A stretch of DNA of 64,000 bases from Astrothelium macrocarpum (taxonomy: Eukaryota > Ascomycota > Dothideomycetes > Trypetheliales > Trypetheliaceae). This document shows, piece after piece, positions 57,947 through 64,000 of this stretch. The stretch spans positions 62,001-126,000 of the forward strand of contig JAGEMR010000082.1 of NCBI GenBank assembly GCA_021030915.1. Direction: 5' to 3'. The notes under the pieces were generated by a model that saw only the letters and a list, made by a program, of their open reading frames with translations, did no database searches and had not been told where the DNA came from. The stretch's first letter is position 1; each line of letters begins with the position of its first letter. The position numbers and the translations under genes are program-made.

Positions 57947-58877
57947 TCACCAAAGCTCTTTATCTCGTATACAGTGTGGCTCGGTGAGTTGTTTGCACTC
58001 TTCATCCCCTACCTTCATCTTGGATCCTGGGAATGTTGTAATCCATATCTCCTCAATTTTGGCAGCGCCATCTTCTTGAAACATAGTAAACTTGGTTCCG
58101 GCCGTCTGCCAGAAAATTCGGAAGCTGTCGCCAGATAATGCCATTTTCGCTTTTGTTTTGACCGCAGCTAAAACCGCATCCTGAAGCAGATCTTGCAAAA
58201 GATCAATGTAGGTGCATCCATGGTCAACCAAGGCTGGAAGCTTCATTGTTTCTACATGATCTTTCAGGATAGTGCAGATTTTTCTATTCAATCGGCATGC
58301 TTCTGGCCTGAAATCGTGTTCATTGAACCTGCTGCGAGTAATGCGCCCAAGGATGAGGTTCAAGTTGTATGTTGCTGCTTTCGTCAGTCTCATCCCTGTA
58401 TCCAAAGGAAGTGAACCCACAAATCGACTCTTGCATCCTGAGTTCGTGCGCAACAAGCTTCCAATCGGACAAGTCCAAAGTGATTTCGGGATACGCTTTT
58501 CGGGGTTTCCAGATCATCTCATTGATAGCTGCACTAATTAGAGACTCCAAGATCGGCCAATTGCTTAGTTTCTCCTCGAGCAGCATGTACCGACGGAACC
58601 AGTCGGCAGCTCCAAAAACATGCTGGTAGAGACGATCCAGAGGTTGCGCTGGATCCCTCTGAACTTGGCAGCCAGGCCCGCCGGTCATATCCTCGCCGTG
58701 TGCGATTATCATGAATTTTCTGGCAGCCATGTCGACCCTACATCGGACCTCATACATTGCTTTTGTGGCTTCGTCTGCATTAACTTGCATGCACTTTTCC
58801 GGGGAGTTTTCCTGGTTCATTCGTGCCTGAATTGGGGTCTGCTCTTCATCCTCCTCAACGACGTCGATTTGGTCCAT
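57947..58877 (-). CDS. Unknown protein, two exons inferred
   Basis: Two overlapping frames are best joined by a short intron, 58420-58375 (46 bp, GTGGGT...GCAG), giving exons 58877-58421 and 58374-57947 and 294 aa. An acidic N-terminus precedes a helical region with a Trp/Arg-rich YQHVFGAADWFRRYMLLEEKL, and a second half with RLNRKICTILKDHVETMKLP. No domain recognised. Alternative acceptor three bases upstream; a frameshifted pseudogene is the competing explanation. Confidence 0.55.
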
Positions 58878-59867
58878 CTTGCGTTTGCTCGTCTTTTAGC
58901 AGAGTTCTTCGGTTATGATGTACTTCAAAACGAGGATTTGTTATGCTAAGAGACCTCGAGAAAAGAAATAGAAGCAGATGTCTGTTGTAACGAGTGGAAA
59001 ACTGAAAAGGACGTACTTACATTCTCATTATATGAAATGCATGCAATAGGCAAGTCTACAATAGGAGTGCATTGATGGTATCATCGTGATGATCTTAGCA
59101 GCCTTCTCAGTTGTATCTCACCTGGGCCCGTCACACGAAACAGTGTCAATAGGAGAACAATTGAAATATGAGGTACGTGCGGCTATTGTCAGCGAAGGAT
59201 TCCCGCAGGGCCGCATCTCCCGCAGGGCCGCACCCATCCCTGACGTTGTCTACGATGTTCCGCCAACAGCAAGATCTGGCCAAAGGTCTTGGTAGGCCAG
59301 AAATGTCTCGGTCACCTCCGTTCCAGCATCAGCGCTGGCTTGGATTATCAAGCTATACTCTGGAAAACCCAACATCCATCTTGGTCTACTCGGCCGCAGC
59401 TTGGAATGACGAGACGCGAGAGAGATTGTTATTCTCAGTCTTTCCCTTTCGTCACTGAACGTTATACCTACCTACCTACCTACACAAGTGGGTCCTCGAT
59501 ATCATGGAACGGTGTCCGATGACCACACTCTACATGTCGGAAGTGTTTAAGCTTTGATAAGAAGGATCGTTAAACAAATCAAGGCGCTCGGATATAACCT
59601 TGGCGGGCGTGTCTTTTTCTTCTCGCATGATCACTAGCATGTTTCTGCTAGCGGCACCTCAAAAACTCCGGTGTTAGCATCAAGGATATTGGAAGCCATA
59701 GGAGGTCGAAGAAAGGCATCTCCGTTTCCATTATTCCTTCCTTGTCTCCGTATCGTTACCTTCCTTCTACTGTTTCTCTCTTCAATATAAAGATAATCAC
59801 ACTTACTCAAAAGTCTCTTCCTGATAAAGTTTTGAAGCTTGGATCAAATCATCTGCCATGTAACAGT
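58878..59867. other. Divergent promoter region with TACC microsatellite
   Basis: Nearly 1 kb without a gene. A short (CTAC)n run, about four copies, lies near 59466-59482. A C/T-rich tract (59725-59790) precedes the secreted-protein start and may be its core promoter. Confidence 0.4.
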
Positions 59868-60892
59868 ATGAAGTTCTCAAGTAATGATGCATTATCTTTT
59901 CCTCTCTTTCTAGCCATCACTCCAAGCGCCCAAGCAGTCACTCAAAGAAATATTACTCGTCATGGAAGTTCCATTACACATGCAACTTTTTCAACGTACG
60001 TAACCCACCCTAATCTAAGAAGCTGGTCACCATGTGTTCTGAAAAAGTACTTAGCGGCTTCAAAATCACGGTAAACAGCCCGTTTAATTCTGCTGGCTCG
60101 GATTTGTCAAAGCGTCATACTCTTCTGGCTAGCCGTAAAAACAGCGGAAGTAATGAAGTCGACGAGGTTGATGGCGCACGCGGTGGTGAGGAGAACAACG
60201 CTCGAGTGGCTTATCCCATCGACAATTGTCCAGACACTCATCCTGATTGGATTATCTCGCTATGTGAAGTCAATGGTCACAACTGGCAGATGAGTTGTGA
60301 ATCGTCTGACGGACAGGACAAGCTCCAAATTCCTGGATCTTGCGAAGAAAATTGGACATGTATCGACATGAATGGTACCAGTCAAGGTGGCACAGCTATG
60401 ACAGCCTGGTGCGTTCCCCTAGCGGAATCCGACACGTTTACAGTTGACGTCGAGATGGTTCCAGCAGATGAAGAGGGAAGACACATTATTCCGCTTACAA
60501 TCGCTCCGGAAGAAGAGAATCAAGACAACAGTGTTGCGATGGAAATAGACGGATTGGCTGAATATAGCGAAGCATCAGGGCAAGCTAGTGAGCATAATGA
60601 GCTAGGCAATGCTGACGACAGTTGGAACGAAGGGCAAGATGATCCTCTGTATAAACGACGGAGTAATACAAGTGGGCAAAACTCCAAAAACAATCTCTTC
60701 AACGTTAGCTCGATTACTTTGGCTGCTAAAGACAAACACAAGCTCACCTTAGGCCAACCAGCATCATGTAATGACTGTAGTCGCTTAAGCCTCGTTAAGT
60801 GGCCAGCAGGTACAACTCATCTTGACTCGAACATAACTTTCCACAGTCCGAACGACAAAGCTGTCCTACGTGTTTATGGATGGCGCCAATAG
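59868..60892 (+). CDS. Secreted cysteine-rich protein, paralogue 2
   Basis: Exons 59868-59995 (128 nt) and 60055-60892, 321 aa. The signal peptide (MKFSSNDALSFPLFLAITPS) ends near AQAV. Eight cysteines have the same order as the gene at 41626-42889: DNC, SLC, MSC, SCEENWTC (C-x5-C), AWCVP and SCNDCS (C-x2-C). A KR site before HTLLASRK could be a Kex2 processing site, by inference. The C-terminal part (LTLGQPASCNDCSRLSLVKW) parallels paralogue 1. An acidic low-complexity linker separates the two cysteine regions. Extracellular; function unknown. Confidence 0.78.
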
Positions 60893-61505
60893 TTAAGAGG
60901 ACTAGAGGAAAGGTGGCTGGTTCGCATCCATCTAACGTATTCAGCTACTCTGTTTGCTCAGCGGCATACGGATTTTTGCACTTCTAATCCATAGTTTGAC
61001 AACGCGTATCTACCAAGAAATACGATAAAGAACGAGTACGCCTTTCACTCTAAATGATGTTTTTCCTAGTCTCGCAAGATCTCTCAGCAAGAGGCAAAAG
61101 CTGAGACCTTTTCAAAAACATTCAAGCCTTACTGTCTTGTTCAAGAGTAGTATGGCATTTCCCTGGCTACTTCACTTTTCAATACAAAAGTGAGCTGATA
61201 AAAAGTGGGGCGGATATCCGTGTTGAATCATGTGGTTGCTCGGGAAGGTGAGGCTATTTATCCCTCCCCATAGTTAATGTGATAGATAGAGATTGGAGTT
61301 CCCGTGATTCACTTTGTTCGACCTTCGCTTCTGGCAACTTCGCTAGCAAAGCTCGCGAGCAGCTTGTCAGTCCCGCTCTGACCTTCACTTTATCTTTTGA
61401 CAAACACCAAATCCTTTCGAAGCACACGACACGTGCGCTGTCAGTATATATTACCATTTATCCATGAGCATCTGGCTTACATTTTTGTAGGGGACAGCCG
61501 TCAAA
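60893..61505. other. Intergenic, promoter of Hsp70-like gene
   Basis: No coding signal beyond short frames. Confidence 0.4.
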
Positions 61506-63684
61506 ATGCCGGCCCAAACACGCGCCGTCAGGTTGCTATCTTCCCAGGCGTCGCAAGATGAGGGAAAATACACTATTGCGATCGACTTCGGGACGAAGAC
61601 TGCTAGCGCTGCGTATCGACCTCCACATATCCATTACCCCCTTTCATCAGCTGGGCGCATTAAACTAATCGGCTTCGGCCATTTGAAATACGATACCGAA
61701 GTGATAGCCACCTGGCTCCGGGGTGGTCGTGGTGATTTCTGCTGGGGTTCAGATCTCCAGAACAAAGTACTCTGTGGTGAGGTGTCCGCAGAAGACGTGA
61801 TAAAGCTGCCAAAGTTACAATTGTACGAGAATCTCCAAGATCAGATGGTCGTCAAGAATGAGCGAGCCAAGTTGGAGCGCCTTGGAAAGACTCTCGATCA
61901 ACTAATTGAAGAGCTTCTTTTCAATCTTTACGACTACTGCCGAACTACAATCAAGACTCAGGAGATGCTCACGAAGCCACCAGATGGCCACGACTTCAAA
62001 GTGCTGATATGTGTGCCTCAGAACTTCTCGGATTTGCAGAATGAAAAAATCTCAAAACTTGCGATTAAGGCCCAGATCGCACAGCCTCGAGTTGTATCTG
62101 AAGCGGAATGCGCAGCCGCCTACCACATTCAACGTATACTGGATTATCGTCCTAATTCCATGCCAATTTCCTGCAAAGCTGGCGATGTTATCCTTGTTGG
62201 TGATGCTGGCGGTGGCACCTTTGACGGCGGGGCGTTTCGATTCGAGATCGATGCCCAAAATGGTTCGTCTACTCATCTGCTGCCCATGCCTGGGACTCTT
62301 TTCGGAAAATTGTGTGGCTCGGAGTTCATCAATCAGAACTTTCTTCATTGGCTCGAGCATAAATGGGAAGGACGAGTCACAGGTACAAAAGGAGCTGTTA
62401 GCGCGTCTGGCCGCCTGTCTTCGCTTCTTCCTCAACTCGGCATAAGCTTGAGCTGCGCTCTTGAGCAAGCTACTCACAACTTCAATCTATGCAAAGAGAA
62501 CTGGGAACCAGACAATCCTCGTTGGTTCTTCATTCTCGGCATTCTCGGCGACAATAACTGCGGATCGGTTGCTATCCACTTAGACACGTAAGCATTTGTG
62601 ATTTTTTAGCCAGATGTTTCTTCTGTTCTACTAATGCATGTTTAGAAAGTTGATGATACGGTTCTCCAAACCTGTCGTCGACGAGATTTTGGGTGTACTG
62701 GTGCCCAGATTTACAATGGATGTCAAAGTAGGGCGTCCGCTTTACTTTCGATACTCACTATCCAGCTAATGTAAAATTATCACAGTATGTCGCTCTCACT
62801 GGTGGCCTCTCGAAAAGCAAGTATCTCGAAAATCGCGCCAGAAGTTTGTTTGGCAACTCTTTGCTGAACAACTATTTTTCAGTCTCGAATGAGCAGTAAG
62901 CGTGTTCCTTGTGTCGCCTGACTAAAGCTAACCTATCCAGAACACACCCAGTGGCTTGCGGCGCGGTCCTCAGGTTCCAGAACATTGCTTACGAGCTCCC
63001 GCCGGACGTCCTTGTCTCATTCGGAATTGTGAATGCTCAAGAGCAGTTCGACCCAAAGGTCCACCCTGACGCGTGTGATCGTAAAGGAAATCCATTTCTC
63101 GATGTTATTGTAAACGACTATTGGAACCGCTATGACGTTGTACACGACCGGATCAGTCGATGGTTTACACTTGCAGTACGAGTTACTCTCATGATTAGGA
63201 CCTCGACTTGATGCTAACACTACACCAGGAAACATCAGAAGCAACTGAAGAAATCTATTGGCAAGTGTACGAACCAGAGACCCGCAATCTAGAGATGTCT
63301 GCTCGAGTTTGTTGGTCAGCAAAGAAAGGCTTGAAGGATCACGAGCCTCTCTGCGGTAGGAACAAGAAGATCCGGGATGGCATACACGAATTGACGGAAA
63401 GATTCGAGGTCGATATAGATCCTCGAGAATACGGCTATCAACCAATTTGGGCTGACAATGGTGATTGCTATTATTCAATCCAGGCTGCGATTGTGTTGGC
63501 CAGTATTGATGGGGTTTTGACCTTTAAATGGTATATTGCGCGAGCCGGCAAGGGACCATGGGACGATCAGGGCCGTAAGATTCGGGGATTCAAGGCGGCT
63601 TTTCGCCTTGCGGAGTTCCTCTGTGAGAAAGAACATGCCATTCATGATCTTCGATGGATCTTGCGCGATAGGTTGATAGCTTAG
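61506..63684 (+). CDS. Hsp70-like (HSPA12-type) actin-fold ATPase
   Basis: Exons 61506-62587, 62646-62727, 62786-62895, 62941-63175 and 63229-63684, 654 aa. Actin/Hsp70 nucleotide-binding motifs are in order: phosphate-1 IAIDFGTKTASAAY (about residue 24), phosphate-2 LVGDAGGGTFDGG (about 240) and the adenosine motif VALTGGLSKSKYL, followed by THPVACGAVLRF. There is no canonical Hsp70 substrate-binding domain or EEVD end. The last 200 residues are specific to fungal HSPA12-like proteins, a family expanded in filamentous ascomycetes, whose clients are unknown. Confidence 0.9.
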
Positions 63685-64000
63685 ACGGAGAAGGTTGTGG
63701 TTAGATCGGCTTGTTTGCAGCAGTCAGTCAACGATGGAGCTGCTGAGATATCAACGAGACTGCTTATGTTGATGAACGCAATGGCTGAATGGTGTTATGG
63801 AAAGGTTCACGGCATAGACTGGATGGTTCTATGGAAAGGTTCACAAAATAGACTGGGCGGATAAGGTGCTACAATAGGAATTTGACTTAGCAACAGATCA
63901 CCAAAGAGACATAGCACTAAGAAATTCTGATCAACTCCAAGAATAGATAGACTCCCACAGACAAAGTCATATTGTTCCTAGCTATGCTTACAAGATGGTT
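63685..64000. other. 3' flank to window end
   Basis: No gene seen. A short duplication, GG(T)TC(T)ATGGAAAGGTTCAC-like, occurs twice at about 63790-63845. Confidence 0.4.

Noticed and set aside
1..64000. CRISPR arrays, prophage, bacterial operons, rRNA
   Set aside because: Gene structure is clearly eukaryotic. The only regular direct repeats are the short tandem repeats listed, without spacers.

Overview
The window is nuclear DNA from a filamentous ascomycete (Pezizomycotina). Genes are intron-rich with short introns (about 40-180 bp) that have GT...AG ends and CTAAC/CTGAC-like branch sites. The proteins are typical of such fungi: an ATG5, a THO subunit, an ATP11 chaperone, a Zn2Cys6 regulator, a NACHT protein and a peroxisomal 4CL-like ligase. 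The overall gene content would suit Leotiomycetes, but that placement is an inference. Exon models were built by hand from splice signals and frame continuity, and the exon lengths sum to whole codons unless stated otherwise.

Left part (1-24.5 kb), mostly conserved housekeeping: the tail of an unknown basic protein; NAD-isocitrate dehydrogenase subunit 1 (-); an NF-X1/FAP1-type zinc finger protein (-); a PPWD1-type WD40-cyclophilin (+) with an in-frame TAA near its 5' end; an HSL-type esterase (-); a GPI-anchored Pro-rich wall protein (+); a coiled-coil protein of unknown function (+); a four-TM plasma-membrane protein (+); ATP11 (-); a 4CL-like acyl-CoA synthetase ending in AKL (+); and an MFS drug/H+ antiporter (+).

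Accessory part (24.8-41 kb): a fungal ubiquitin-like-domain gene is split by a complete 2,503-bp hAT transposon. The element has 16-bp terminal inverted repeats, an 8-bp target duplication (AACCTGGG) and a decayed BED-finger transposase on the minus strand. Next come an NLR-like gene (lipase-like domain plus NACHT) carrying one in-frame stop and one homopolymer frameshift, a broken C2H2 zinc finger gene, a single-TM protein, a repeat-rich gene-free stretch holding a degenerate tRNA-like unit and a 17-bp tandem repeat, and a multicopy-type fungal gene with another in-frame TAA. This looks like a rapidly evolving, immunity- or incompatibility-like island.

Right part (41.6-64 kb): two paralogous secreted cysteine-rich proteins about 17 kb apart (41.6-42.9 kb minus, 59.9-60.9 kb plus) share cysteine order and first-exon length and phase. 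Between and after them lie a FAS1 adhesion-like membrane protein, a Zn2Cys6 transcription factor, an unknown conserved protein, an ADIPOR/IZH membrane protein, a THOC5-like protein, a dienelactone hydrolase, ATG5, an unknown gene and an HSPA12-like Hsp70 ATPase. I found no convincing functional tRNA, no rRNA and no CRISPR array, and no gene cluster that reads as a metabolic pathway.
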